A stretch of 64,000 nucleotides of DNA from Candidatus Poribacteria bacterium (GCA_003635315.1 PYJD01000020.1:1-64000); one strand, 5' to 3'; shown: positions 54,447-63,990, numbered from the stretch's first letter. Numbers and translations: made by a program. Notes: generated by a model from the letters alone, not told the origin.

Positions 54447-55687
54447 GAATACTCTTGGTGGGTTGGGGAACGACAGGTGATGTGTATCCGTTATTAGCTT
54501 TGTCTGAACGACTCAGTAAAGAGCATCATGTACGTGTGTGTGCACCATCGATTTACAAAGATAGAATTTCACAAATCGGGATAGATTACTATGAAGTGGG
54601 TACAACATTTGATTTAAAAGAATTTCATCAAACAATGGATACGCTCATTAGGATGCGTGACCCCATGGGACCGCTGGTGCTAATTGCTAAGGAGGGAATT
54701 CTTCGCCATGGTGAAAAATGGTATCACGATTGTCTCGAAGCCATGAATGGATACGATTTAGTTATATGCCACTCGATAGATATTCCAGCTCAAGAGGCAG
54801 CAATTCGATTAGGGATACCTTGGATCACGGTAACATATTGTCCGGGATTTATCAAGACACCGGATAATGCTCCATACCCTTTTCCAAATTACAGTCGAAC
54901 ATTCAATCGTTTTGTTTGGGGTTTAGTCAAGCTTCGACTTAGGTATGCTATTGATCCGCTATTCAACCAATTTATCTCATCTGTTGGGGGTAATCCAAGA
55001 TCTTCAGTGGCATCAGAAGAGATGTATTCACCGTATATGAACCTTGTCGCGGCATCTCCTGCCATCTGTCCATCAGCAGAATTATCACCCAACCATAAAA
55101 CCACAGGTGTCTGGTTTCTCTCAGAACAGAACTACACACCACCTTCCGATCTTGTCAACTTCTTAGAAGATGGTCCTCCACCAATAATCATTTCATTCGG
55201 ATCAATGGGAGGAAGTGATGGTTTAGAAACAACTCAGATCCTAATTGATGCGATTAAGATGACAAACCAGCGCGCTGTAATTCAAGCAGGATGGGGGTTG
55301 TTAGGTGCACAAGATACAGAGGAGGATGTCTATTGTACAGAATATGTACCCCACGGTTGGCTATTTCCAAAAGGATCTTGTGTCATACATCATGGAGGGG
55401 CAGGAACAACTGCAGCTGTATGCAAAGCTATAGTTCCATCTATCGTTGTACCGCACATAGGAGATCAATTCTATTGGGGGAAACGTCTTTTTAATATAGG
55501 TGTTGCACCAAAAAGTCTACCACGACGAAATCTAACTGCAAAACGATTAGCAGGTCGAATTCAACAGGTGATGAATTCACATGCTTTCACAGAAAATGCA
55601 GAATCCTTAGGAGCACAAATGGACTCTGAAGATGGATTGACAACTGCAGTAAATCTGATTGAATCTTTCCCTGTATCTCAGCAATGA
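54443..55687 (+). CDS. Glycosyltransferase family 1 (UGT/MGT-like, sterol-glucosyltransferase-like)
   Basis: 414 residues. Starts RILLVGWGTTGDVYPLLALS, the GT1 N-terminus of MGT/sterol glucosyltransferases. The donor end has ISFGSMGG, EYVPHGWLFP and HHGGAGTTAAV (the conserved HHGG nucleotide-sugar signature), then VPHIGDQFYWGKRLFNIGV. Coupled by ATGA overlaps to GT9 genes on both sides, which suggests one glycolipid or oligosaccharide assembled by all three. No signal or membrane helix. Confidence 0.92.
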   Translation: MRILLVGWGTTGDVYPLLALSERLSKEHHVRVCAPSIYKDRISQIGIDYYEVGTTFDLKEFHQTMDTLIRMRDPMGPLVLIAKEGILRHGEKWYHDCLEAMNGYDLVICHSIDIPAQEAAIRLGIPWITVTYCPGFIKTPDNAPYPFPNYSRTFNRFVWGLVKLRLRYAIDPLFNQFISSVGGNPRSSVASEEMYSPYMNLVAASPAICPSAELSPNHKTTGVWFLSEQNYTPPSDLVNFLEDGPPPIIISFGSMGGSDGLETTQILIDAIKMTNQRAVIQAGWGLLGAQDTEEDVYCTEYVPHGWLFPKGSCVIHHGGAGTTAAVCKAIVPSIVVPHIGDQFYWGKRLFNIGVAPKSLPRRNLTAKRLAGRIQQVMNSHAFTENAESLGAQMDSEDGLTTAVNLIESFPVSQQ

Positions 55688-56652
55688 AGAAAATCCTTGT
55701 GTTTAGTTTCAGTTTTATCGGTGATGCAGTATTATCCACTACAGTCATCCACCCCTTACGTCAACACTTCCCAAATTCACATATTACCTTCCTCGTTGGT
55801 CCACACGCAGTTAACCTATTTGCCAACGATCCACAACTAGATACTACGTTTGTATATGACAATCGTGGGGAACATCAAGGGTTTTATGGAAGATTAAAAC
55901 TCATCAAGTCTTTACGAAGTCAGAAATTTGATCTTGTGGTAAATCTACGTGACAGCTTTATTGCAAGATGTATCGGGGCAGAACATTGGGGATTGGTACG
56001 GGGTGATAGAAATAGACATGCAGTTACACGGTATTTAGATGTTCTTACCAATTATGGTGTAGACATTAGGAATGCTCACCCACAGGTACAATTAACTGAT
56101 GCCGAACTTACAGAAGCACAGCGTCTACTGACAGGAGCAGAAATAAATTCGGAAAACTTAATTATAGCTGTTCATCCGGGTGGGAATTGGCAATATAAAC
56201 TCTGGCGTGCAAAGAAATACGCGGCGTTAGCGGATCTTCTAACAGAAAAATATGATGCTACTATTTTACTATTCGCTGGTCCCAATGAACGGAAACTCCA
56301 ATCTGAAGTTGCGGATATGATGAATAGTCAACCCATCATCATAGATACGGATAACCTAAGAGAAGTTGCGGCGTTAATTGCATCCTGTAATATCTACATT
56401 GGTAATGATACTGGACCGATGCATATTGCTTCAGCAGTTGGGACACGTGTGATTGCTCTGTTCGGTTCAACCAACCATATTCGCAGCGGACCCTATGGTG
56501 ACCAGCATACAGTTGTGCAGAGTGGGTTGGATTTGGGATGTAATCCTTGCCATCCTGGACGACATCCCGGCGGATGCGGTGTTGGTAGCTGTGCTGTGAT
56601 TGATGGGATTACAGTGGAACAGGTAGTAGAGTCTATATCAATCGATCAATAA
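55684..56652 (+). CDS. Glycosyltransferase family 9 (heptosyltransferase-like), second
   Basis: 322 residues. FSFIGDAVLSTTVIHPLRQH, NDPQLDTTFVYD, AVHPGGNWQYKLWRAKKYA and GNDTGPMHIASAVGTRVIAL are the GT9 motifs. A cysteine group near the end (CNPCHPGRHPGGCGVGSC) is typical of heptosyltransferase I/II relatives. The first ATG overlaps the stop of the GT1 gene (ATGA). Third and last gene of the operon. Confidence 0.9.
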   Translation: MKKILVFSFSFIGDAVLSTTVIHPLRQHFPNSHITFLVGPHAVNLFANDPQLDTTFVYDNRGEHQGFYGRLKLIKSLRSQKFDLVVNLRDSFIARCIGAEHWGLVRGDRNRHAVTRYLDVLTNYGVDIRNAHPQVQLTDAELTEAQRLLTGAEINSENLIIAVHPGGNWQYKLWRAKKYAALADLLTEKYDATILLFAGPNERKLQSEVADMMNSQPIIIDTDNLREVAALIASCNIYIGNDTGPMHIASAVGTRVIALFGSTNHIRSGPYGDQHTVVQSGLDLGCNPCHPGRHPGGCGVGSCAVIDGITVEQVVESISIDQ

Positions 56653-56736
56653 TAAACCATCAAGTATGCATTCCAAGTACACCTACAATACATTCTGTTA
56701 GACGAAATGTTAATACATGCTGTTTTTGTTATATTA

Positions 56737-56851
56737 TACCATTTCTATTTATGATTATCTCATAACCGGCTGTTAGAAATGAAATAGGGAATACACAAAC
56801 TGAAAGTTTGTGCTACAAAAAAGAGTATTATTCATTTAGAAATGGTATTAT
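56737..56851. repeat. MITE-like repeat inside the tandem duplication
   Basis: Ends TACCATTTCTATT and TTAGAAATGGTATT. The core CACAAACTGAAAGTTTGTG is a perfect 8-bp hairpin with a GAA loop, the best-conserved member in the window. A second copy without the left end is at 56925-57024. Confidence 0.75.
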
Positions 56852-57099
56852 TCCCGTCTATCTACTTTTCAACCGAATGTCACCCGTTGATGTCTGTAAC
56901 TTCAACAATTGTCCTCCACCATTATATGATTATCTCATGACCGGCTGTTAGAAATGAAACATGGAATACACAAACTGAAAGTTTGTGCTACTAAAAAGAG
57001 TATTATTCATTTAGAAATGGTATTATTCCCGACTATCTACTTTTCAAGCGAATGTCACCCGTTGATGTCTGTAACTTCAACAACTGTCCTCCACCATTA
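56750..57099. repeat. 175-bp tandem duplication spanning a MITE and a gene end
   Basis: 56750-56924 and 56925-57099 are equal in length and nearly identical, differing by scattered substitutions. Each unit holds the MITE interior and right end followed by the last 67 bases of the CDS at 57033. The gene uses the distal unit; the proximal unit carries a ghost of its 3' end, with the stop-codon context TCTACTTTTCAA conserved. Confidence 0.9.
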
Positions 57100-58646
57100 A
57101 TAGTGCCGCGTAACCTCTTTTTTTGCATATCAGTCGTCAACACAGGGAAGTCTGTCGAAATATCTCCTACACTTGTTTTGATATCAAGATTCGCTGCAAG
57201 ATCTGATGTAAGAGTCAAAGATATATCTCCAGTAGATGTTTGGATATTCCATGCATGCTGAAGTTGTGAAGGCAAATGCATCCGGATATCTCCTGTCGAA
57301 GATTTGACAGAAATTGATCCTTGACAATTTAACATAGTAATGTCACCAGTGGAGGATCCTCCTGATATATCTCCTATGATTTTTTCAAGGTGTAGATCGC
57401 CTGTTGAGGTATGCACTTGGGTTGGACCCGTTACGGCTTTAACAGTAATATCCCCAGTAGATGTTGATACCTGTAATTCACCTGTTACACCATTTACAGA
57501 AATATCATCTATACGGGTGTTTAAGTCTACATCAAAGTCCTGTGGTACCGTTACCTGAAAATGTATCCTAATGTCATTCAGTTCTCTCTGCCAAAAATCT
57601 CTTCCACGTTGAAACTTTCCAGTGATACTTAAATTAGGACTGTTATGATCATAAGTCACATTGAAATCATTTAAAATGTTCTTCAGGTTGAAAAAATTCT
57701 TCTTTATTTCCTTTATTACTCTAACCTCAACAGTATCTTTGTCGTGAGTTTTTACATCAATTTCACCAGAGTCTGTTTCTATTTTTAGTCGTCCACCTGA
57801 AACAACATCGAATGTTTTGTCTATCCTGTTTGAATCGGTTTTCCGTTCGTCATTTATATCTTCTACCAACTGTATATTGGTTGAATCTTTATTTGAATTT
57901 ACTAATAATTCCTTTAAAACATGAGAAGAAACGGCGAACGCGCTATTTTTTACACCTATAGTAGTATTATTATTTTTTATATTAACATAACTATTCTCCC
58001 CCTTCACAATTACTGAATTACCAGGTCCTCCAAATTTAATAGTTACCTGTCCATCATCGTAATTGATTCCATTTCTTAATTCTGATAGGAGTATGGCTAA
58101 ACCTATAACTTTCCCTTTACTATTCAGAATGGGACCACCTATATTTTTATCGGAGATCGGATTTGTGATTCGTATATAGTCGTTGTTTTTTGAATTACCT
58201 TTTATCTTGCCTTTTTCAACTGATGATTTCGATGTAGTATTTATAGTGTAGGTTGTTCCATTATGTTGAAGTTCATTACTAATTGATAAAGGTTTAACAC
58301 CTGGAATCGAAACATTTAGGAAAGCCAACTCCTGTTTTTCCCCGACAATATTCATATCTTTGACAAAGTATCTTGTTTTCTTACCTACAGATTTTACATA
58401 AATTTCAACTTGATTCTCAGGGGGAATATGGTTATAGAGTTTAGAGAAATGTGTGATGATTTTATTCTTGGATATGAAAAAACCTAATCCGATAGCAGTT
58501 GTATTTCCGTCGTTATCATCTATTTCTACAGCTACGATGGAATTCAGAGCATTCTTCACAGCAGCTGGCGTATATTGGGGAGCTGCAGTATTGATTAGAC
58601 AAGAGAATAACAGGAGAACAAGTGTGAACTGTAAAACACGTTTCAT
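57033..58646 (-). CDS. Exported fusion: catalytically dead trypsin-like domain plus DUF4097 STGDI-repeat domain
   Basis: 537 residues with a signal peptide (about 1-22). Residues 27-205 follow the HtrA/trypsin-like layout: IVAVEIDD, TTAIGLGFFI, IITHFSKL (His66), ELAFLNV (Glu106 at the usual Asp) and SDKNIGGPIL, where Ile169 replaces the nucleophilic Ser of GNSGGP. It should not cleave. After a linker, residues 285-537 form a DUF4097-type beta-solenoid with seven rungs of the STGDI motif (STSTGDITV, HTSTGDLHL and so on). A membrane- or envelope-attached binding role is likely. GGGAG precedes the ATG. The 3' end lies in the tandem duplication. Confidence 0.75.
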   Translation of the reverse strand: MKRVLQFTLVLLLFSCLINTAAPQYTPAAVKNALNSIVAVEIDDNDGNTTAIGLGFFISKNKIITHFSKLYNHIPPENQVEIYVKSVGKKTRYFVKDMNIVGEKQELAFLNVSIPGVKPLSISNELQHNGTTYTINTTSKSSVEKGKIKGNSKNNDYIRITNPISDKNIGGPILNSKGKVIGLAILLSELRNGINYDDGQVTIKFGGPGNSVIVKGENSYVNIKNNNTTIGVKNSAFAVSSHVLKELLVNSNKDSTNIQLVEDINDERKTDSNRIDKTFDVVSGGRLKIETDSGEIDVKTHDKDTVEVRVIKEIKKNFFNLKNILNDFNVTYDHNSPNLSITGKFQRGRDFWQRELNDIRIHFQVTVPQDFDVDLNTRIDDISVNGVTGELQVSTSTGDITVKAVTGPTQVHTSTGDLHLEKIIGDISGGSSTGDITMLNCQGSISVKSSTGDIRMHLPSQLQHAWNIQTSTGDISLTLTSDLAANLDIKTSVGDISTDFPVLTTDMQKKRLRGTINGGGQLLKLQTSTGDIRLKSR

Positions 58647-58751
58647 ATAAAACTCCCTGTAGGGTAATTGAATATTATCTATTTAACGGACACAAGAATC
58701 TCACTCAGCAGATATAATTCAACGTATTTCTAACTATGAGAAATATTTATT

Positions 58752-60983
58752 TCAATATATGCTCTTCCGCCATTGCAAACGCAGACTATTCAACACAACA
58801 GATACACTACTAAACGCCATTGCAAATGCAGCAAGCATTGGATGTAACTGCCTAAGCATTGATGGCAAAAACTCCAAAGGAAATAATACTCCCGCAGCAA
58901 CAGGTATTAATAACACATTATAAAAGAAAGCCCAAAACAGATTTTGTTTTATTGTACGGAGAGTTGTTTGGCTTAAACGAATTGCATCAGGAATAGTCGT
59001 AAGATCCCCGTGCATGAGTGTTAAATCAGCGGTTTCCATTGCAATATCTGTTCCAGTACCAAGAGCCATCCCGACATCGGCTTGTGCTAAAGCAGGGGCA
59101 TCGTTGATACCATCTCCTACCATTGCAACATATCCGTCTGTCTCCTCTTGTACTTCATTAACTGCAGTGGATTTGTCTTCAGGAAGTAGTTCTGCCATCA
59201 CATCCGTAATCCCGACTGTCTTGGCGATTGCCCCTGCAGTTTCTCTGTTATCACCTGTCATCATTGTAACCTTGCATCCAAGTTGCTGGAGTTCGGTGAC
59301 TGCCTTAACTGATTCAGGTTTCACCGTATCCGCGACAGCCAAGAGTCCTTTGATTTTCGAATCAGCTGCTACCCATAATACAGTTTTCGCTTCTGTTTGT
59401 AACCGTGCCGCCTCAGTTTCATACTGCTGTGTTGTAATGTTATGGTTTTCTAATAACGATTTATTACCGATGACAATTTGTTTTCCATTAACATTGGCAA
59501 TAACACCGTTTCCAATGACAGCCTTGAACTCTGATGGAACAGTGGTATCAATTCCACGTTCAGAAGCAGCCTGAACAATTGCTTTGCCAATAGGGTGTTC
59601 ACTACCACGTTCCGCAGAGGCAGCAAATTGTAAGAACGAAGTTTCATCTTCAGCATCTGTAATAATGTCGGTGAGACTAAGTTCTCCTTTGGTTAATGTT
59701 CCTGTTTTATCAAGGACAATTCGCGTCACTTCACCCACATGTTCCAAAGCTTCACTGTTTCTGAAGAGTATTCCGTGTTGTGCTCCAATTCCAGTGCTCA
59801 CCATAATAGCTGTGGGTGTTGCAAGCCCCAATGCACAGGGACATGCAATTACCAACACCGCAACTAAACGAAGTACTGCCGGAGTAAAACCTACATCAAT
59901 AACAAACCACCATAATAGGAATGTTAGAATGGCTATACCTAAGACAATAGGTACAAATACACTTGCCACGGCATCGGCAGTGCGTTGAATGGGAGCTTTG
60001 CTCTGCTGTGTCGCTTGAACTAACTGAACAAGTCGTGCGAGGGAAGTCTCTGAACCAATGCGTGTTGCTTCAATTGTAAGTAGTCCACTCTGATTAATTG
60101 TAGCACTTGCAACCGTATCGTCTAAGGATTTATCAACAGGCATACTTTCACCGGTGAATAGGCTTTCATCAACAGCACTTGAACCTTCCCGTACTATTCC
60201 ATCTACTGGTATGCTTTCTCCGGGACGTACGATAAGCCTATCACCAACTTCTACTTGTGATATTGGAATCTGCTGTTCTTCACCATCTTTGAGTAAACAT
60301 GCTGTTTGTGGAGAGAGTCGCATGAGTTTTTTGAGCGCAGCACTTGTCTGACCTTTGGCACGTGCTTCCAGCAGTTTACCAAGTTTAATAAGGGTGATGA
60401 TAACAGCAGCTGTCTCAAAGTATATATGTTCCCCAATACCTTGTAAATTCAGTTGTGCTGCCATCAAAACAACGAAACTATAGAGGAAGGCTACTGAAGA
60501 CCCCATTGCAACCAGAACATCCATATTTGCAGTGCGATTCTGCAATGACTTGACACTACCGACGTAATAATCCCATCCGACATAGACCTGTACAGGTAGT
60601 GCTAAAAGAAACATGATCCAATTAACCCATGTGTCATGCGACCATTGTCCCAATAACCCCATATCTTTTCCCATACTCAGTAGAAATAGTGGGAGTGTAA
60701 ATAGAATTCCTACGATGAAATGTTGATTTTGTCGTTGGAGTTCTGCTGCGCGTGCCTCTGCTTCAGAATCAGCATCCACGACATCAAACCCGAGTGAACG
60801 GATTTTATCAACGATTGTTTCCTCGGTGAGTGCAGATGGATTATATGTAACCGCTGCTTTTTCTGTAGCAATGCTAACATCAGCATTCAGGATACCATCC
60901 ATCTGTGTGAGATTGCGCGTAATGGTTGCCGCGCAATTCTCACAATGCATCCCTGTTATGGGTAAGGTAAGTTGTTGTTGCAT
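58752..60983 (-). CDS. copA: Copper-translocating P1B-type ATPase
   Basis: 743 residues. One N-terminal HMA domain with the metal site GMHCENC (11-17), then eight membrane helices with the CPC site in ACPCALGLATPTAIM, the actuator TGES, the phosphorylation motif DKTGTLTKG, SERGSEHPIGKAI (the HP motif binding ATP) and MVGDGINDAPALAQADVG. Residues near the end, NLFWAFFYNVLLIPVAAG and MAFSSVSVVLNSLRL (Y-N and M-x2-S-S), fit Cu(I) specificity. It would pump Cu(I) out of the cytoplasm. No CueR-type regulator or chaperone is adjacent. Confidence 0.93.
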   Translation of the reverse strand: MQQQLTLPITGMHCENCAATITRNLTQMDGILNADVSIATEKAAVTYNPSALTEETIVDKIRSLGFDVVDADSEAEARAAELQRQNQHFIVGILFTLPLFLLSMGKDMGLLGQWSHDTWVNWIMFLLALPVQVYVGWDYYVGSVKSLQNRTANMDVLVAMGSSVAFLYSFVVLMAAQLNLQGIGEHIYFETAAVIITLIKLGKLLEARAKGQTSAALKKLMRLSPQTACLLKDGEEQQIPISQVEVGDRLIVRPGESIPVDGIVREGSSAVDESLFTGESMPVDKSLDDTVASATINQSGLLTIEATRIGSETSLARLVQLVQATQQSKAPIQRTADAVASVFVPIVLGIAILTFLLWWFVIDVGFTPAVLRLVAVLVIACPCALGLATPTAIMVSTGIGAQHGILFRNSEALEHVGEVTRIVLDKTGTLTKGELSLTDIITDAEDETSFLQFAASAERGSEHPIGKAIVQAASERGIDTTVPSEFKAVIGNGVIANVNGKQIVIGNKSLLENHNITTQQYETEAARLQTEAKTVLWVAADSKIKGLLAVADTVKPESVKAVTELQQLGCKVTMMTGDNRETAGAIAKTVGITDVMAELLPEDKSTAVNEVQEETDGYVAMVGDGINDAPALAQADVGMALGTGTDIAMETADLTLMHGDLTTIPDAIRLSQTTLRTIKQNLFWAFFYNVLLIPVAAGVLFPLEFLPSMLRQLHPMLAAFAMAFSSVSVVLNSLRLQWRKSIY

Positions 60984-61004
60984 AATCTAAATCCATAGTT
61001 AATT

Positions 61005-61973
61005 TTAAGAGAGATGTACAGGATTCCCAGTTTCCAAAGATTCATTTGCAGCAATAGATAAGATTGCAGTCTTTGCAGCATCAGGATATGGAGAACGGAT
61101 AGCACTACCATCTCCTGAACGGACAGCCTCAATGAAGGTGCGATCCATATCTATGGTGCAGTTATTTTCAGGATTCCATGTTGTTTTTTCATCGGCTGTT
61201 GAGAGAACAAGAGCACGGCGAAGATGATACTCAATGGATCCATCTTCACAGAAGATATCTAATCCAGAACGACGTAGACCGTTGGTTGTAAAGCACGCCG
61301 AGAACATAATACCAAACACCCCGCTCTCGAATTGTAAAGAGACAGCAGACGCTTCTTCTATATCATAATCTGTATCTGGGATGAGGTCGTAACGAGCCAC
61401 AGCATAAACAGTTTTAACTTCACCGAATAGGTATCGTGCCATATCGAATTCATGAGTTGTCTGTTCCATGAGTTGTCCGCCGGATTTTGCTTTTTCACGC
61501 CACCAACCACCTGGCATTCCACCCATCCAATAACCCATGAAGAATCCAACACGACGGTTTTCAAGAAGTTCTTGTGCTTTGTCGATAATATCAAGATAGC
61601 GTTCTTGATAACCTGTTGCTGTTATTATGCCTTTGTCTTCAATTTCAGCTGCGATCTCCATTGCTTCATCAGCATCCATGTGTACAGGTTTTTCAACAAA
61701 CATGGGGAGTCCTGCAGCGACAACAGCTTTTTCCGGTGCGCCGTGAGCGAATGGTGGAATTGAGATATAAACGGCATCCAACTCCTCTTTGGCAAGCATA
61801 TCGTTATAGTCGGCATAGGCATTACCACCGTACTTTTCAACAGCACTTTCGGCTTTTTCAACCACAATATCGCAGAAAGCAACGAATTTGCTTCCACCGA
61901 TATCGGTTAATTCCCTTAGATGACGGTTCATATTACCACCTGTACCGATGATACCTAATCTTACGTCTGACAT
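61005..61973 (-). CDS. Gfo/Idh/MocA-family oxidoreductase
   Basis: 322 residues. GTGGNMNRHL at about 10-19 is the cofactor loop, FVEKPVHMD the EKP motif, and SGGQLMEQTTHEFDMARYLFG the substrate-domain block with the conserved His/Asp. TAGGAG lies seven bases before the ATG. It follows the zinc-type dehydrogenase gene by 76 bp on the same strand, so both may act on the same sugar or polyol. The copA gene begins 21 bases after its stop. Confidence 0.9.
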   Translation of the reverse strand: MSDVRLGIIGTGGNMNRHLRELTDIGGSKFVAFCDIVVEKAESAVEKYGGNAYADYNDMLAKEELDAVYISIPPFAHGAPEKAVVAAGLPMFVEKPVHMDADEAMEIAAEIEDKGIITATGYQERYLDIIDKAQELLENRRVGFFMGYWMGGMPGGWWREKAKSGGQLMEQTTHEFDMARYLFGEVKTVYAVARYDLIPDTDYDIEEASAVSLQFESGVFGIMFSACFTTNGLRRSGLDIFCEDGSIEYHLRRALVLSTADEKTTWNPENNCTIDMDRTFIEAVRSGDGSAIRSPYPDAAKTAILSIAANESLETGNPVHLS

Positions 61974-62049
61974 AAAATCTCCTATATAAATGTTAGTCTT
62001 TACTATAAATATAATGTGAGTGCACTGTAAGAAATGAAGTTATAACACC

Positions 62050-62997
62050 TTACCATTCAAATACTGTTCCGAGCAATCGCATCGGTTCATCCCGTAGCCA
62101 ACGATAGATCTGAGGAACATCATCAAGCGGAACTTTGTGTCGAATTAAGGGTGCGATTCTGATGGAACCTTGACGCAGGAATCGACATAAATTATCAAGA
62201 TCATCCCGTGTGAAATGACTACAATGCAGAATGCTTATCTCCTTAAATTGTCCTACGTTGAAGGTATAGTTCACATCAAATCGTCCTGCCACTAAGAGTA
62301 AACGACCGCGTGTTTTACATGCTTGAACCATCGGTGTGACCATATCAGGAACACCAGCAAAATCCATCACAGCATCATAGCCACCATCACCGATCTGCTT
62401 TTCCCAGCCATCATCACTTGTGTTAATTACCTGTTCGGCAATACCGAGTTCTCTTACCTTCTCCAATCGTGATTCCTCAATATCACAAACAGAAACACGC
62501 GCCCCCATCGCATAAGCAATCTGTGCTGCAAACATACCAATGCATCCTTGTCCTACGATCAGCACTCTTTCTCCAATACGAGGATCAACTCTCCTGCAGC
62601 AGTGCATGGCAACACCTGAAATACCGAAAAGAGCTGCATCAGAAGGTTCAATATCTTCAGGTAATTTCAGTAGCAATCCATTTTCTTGGATTTTAAACCG
62701 TTGGACATGGTCTACACTTGCATATATAAGGTCTCCAACTTGAAGTTGGGTGACATCCGGACCGGCTTCAATTACACGTCCAACGTTCTGATAACCCCCT
62801 CCACAGGGAAGATTTTCATCGGATGGTGCGTAATTTCCACCAATTAACTGATTTCGTTCAGTTCCGTTTGTGAGTCCGGTAAAGACTGCTTCACATAACA
62901 CTTCGTTTCCGACAGGAGATTCAGGTTCATTCCAATCTTCTACGACGATTTTCTCACGACGTTTATCAGGTAGGAGTGTAATGACAATTGCTTTCAC
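62050..62997 (-). CDS. Medium-chain (zinc-type alcohol dehydrogenase-like) oxidoreductase
   Basis: 315 residues from a GTG with GAGGAA eight bases upstream. An MDR fold: GroES-like N-terminal half (CGGGYQNVGRVIEAGPDVTQ, VGDLIYAS) and Rossmann half with VGQGCIGMFAAQIAYAMGA. The catalytic Cys/His of classical zinc ADHs is not clear near the start (FTGLTNGTERNQL sits there), so it may be of the zinc-free BchC/quinone-reductase-like kind. Paired with the Gfo/Idh/MocA gene downstream. Confidence 0.8.
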   Translation of the reverse strand: MKAIVITLLPDKRREKIVVEDWNEPESPVGNEVLCEAVFTGLTNGTERNQLIGGNYAPSDENLPCGGGYQNVGRVIEAGPDVTQLQVGDLIYASVDHVQRFKIQENGLLLKLPEDIEPSDAALFGISGVAMHCCRRVDPRIGERVLIVGQGCIGMFAAQIAYAMGARVSVCDIEESRLEKVRELGIAEQVINTSDDGWEKQIGDGGYDAVMDFAGVPDMVTPMVQACKTRGRLLLVAGRFDVNYTFNVGQFKEISILHCSHFTRDDLDNLCRFLRQGSIRIAPLIRHKVPLDDVPQIYRWLRDEPMRLLGTVFEW

Positions 62998-63099
62998 AAT
63001 AATGATTCCTCAAGGTAAGTTGTTTGATGTATATCCCTTTAATAAGTTAACCCCATCCTACCAATTTGTCAAGGAGTTTGGTGTTAAGGTAATTCAACA

Positions 63100-63535
63100 A
63101 AAATGAGATATTTTTATTTAGAAATGGTATTAGAAATAATAGTCGAAAATTTCACTTTTAATCCTAATATCCGGACAACCTAATAAGGTGCAAAAACAGC
63201 CCTTTAATCCTAAATTCCCTGAGGATAAATCGTGAAAATGTTGAATTTTTCAATTCGATGAAAAAGTGAAAAAAGTTACACTTTTTGACACATTGTGTGA
63301 CATTGAAATTGGTGTAAATTACCCCTCTAACCTCTGTCACAGACTGAGTTTACTCCACTTTGAATTAACTTTTTAAGAATTTCCAAAAAGTGTGATTTTG
63401 TGTTTTTGTTGTCCTTGCTGATTTTGACAATTTCAACCTGTCTATTATAGCTGATTTTTTGACATAAAGTCTTTTTATATTTAGGTTTGTATTTAGGATC
63501 GTTTTTATAGATATTCATCGTTTTTTCTCTTTTTA
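63100..63535 (-). mobile_element. Putative three-copy element with small basic ORF, copy C
   Basis: On the minus strand: small ORF (63518-63327), GGGTAATTTACACCAATTTC, the hairpin TGTCACACAATGTGTCA (same stem as copy B), the AAAAGTG/CACTTTT hairpin, TTAGGATTAAA repeats and the TTTCTAAATAAAAATA end shared with copy A. It lacks the AATACTATTTC left end of A and B, so it is left-truncated or joined to the tandem array at 63581. Confidence 0.6.
63327..63518 (-). CDS. Small basic ORF of the three-copy element (copy C)
   Basis: 63 residues from the ATG at 63518 (AAAAGAG upstream). Reads MNIYKNDPKYKPKYKK, then a diverged middle, then KDNKNTKSHFLEILKKLIQS and a VCDRG end with the stop in the same place as copy A. 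Very lysine-rich. No family recognised. Confidence 0.45.
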   Translation of the reverse strand: MNIYKNDPKYKPKYKKTLCQKISYNRQVEIVKISKDNKNTKSHFLEILKKLIQSGVNSVCDRG

Positions 63536-63580
63536 TATATTTCTCATTAAGGTTATGATTTTGAAGTAGGATCTCTGCAT

Positions 63581-63990
63581 GCACAATCTAACAGAATGTG
63601 CTACAAACACAATCACAATCTAACAGAATGTGCTACATACACGAGCACAATCTAAAAGAATGTGCTACATACACAATCACAATCTAACAGAATGTGCTAC
63701 AAACAAGAACACAATCTAACAGAATGTGCTACAAAACACCAGCACAATCTAACAGAATGTGCTACATACACAATCACAATCTAACAGAATGTGCTACATA
63801 CACAATCACAATCTAACAGAATGTGCTACAAACACCAGCACAATCTAATAGAATGTGCTACAAAACACACAATCTAATAGAATGTGCTACATACACCAGC
63901 ACAATCTAATAGAATGTCCTACAAAACACACAATCTAATAGAATGTGCTACATACACCAGCACAATCTAACAGAATGTGCTACAAACACA
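63581..63990. repeat. 13-unit tandem array of a 29-33-bp hairpin repeat
   Basis: The unit is ACAATCTAACAGAATGTGCT followed by ACAWACAC and a short AATC or CAGC joint. There are 13 copies; differences among them are mainly C or T in the loop (CTAACAG or CTAATAG) and the joint. Each unit can pair CACAATCT with AGAATGTG (one mismatch). The unit is alignable to the MITE core CACAAACTGAAAGTTTGTGC. There are no unique spacers and no cas genes. Confidence 0.9.

Noticed and set aside
63581-63990. Possible CRISPR array
   Set aside because: The bases between repeat cores are only about 7-12 long and are themselves repeated (AATC, CAGC), there are no unique spacers, and no cas genes are near. It is a tandem minisatellite.
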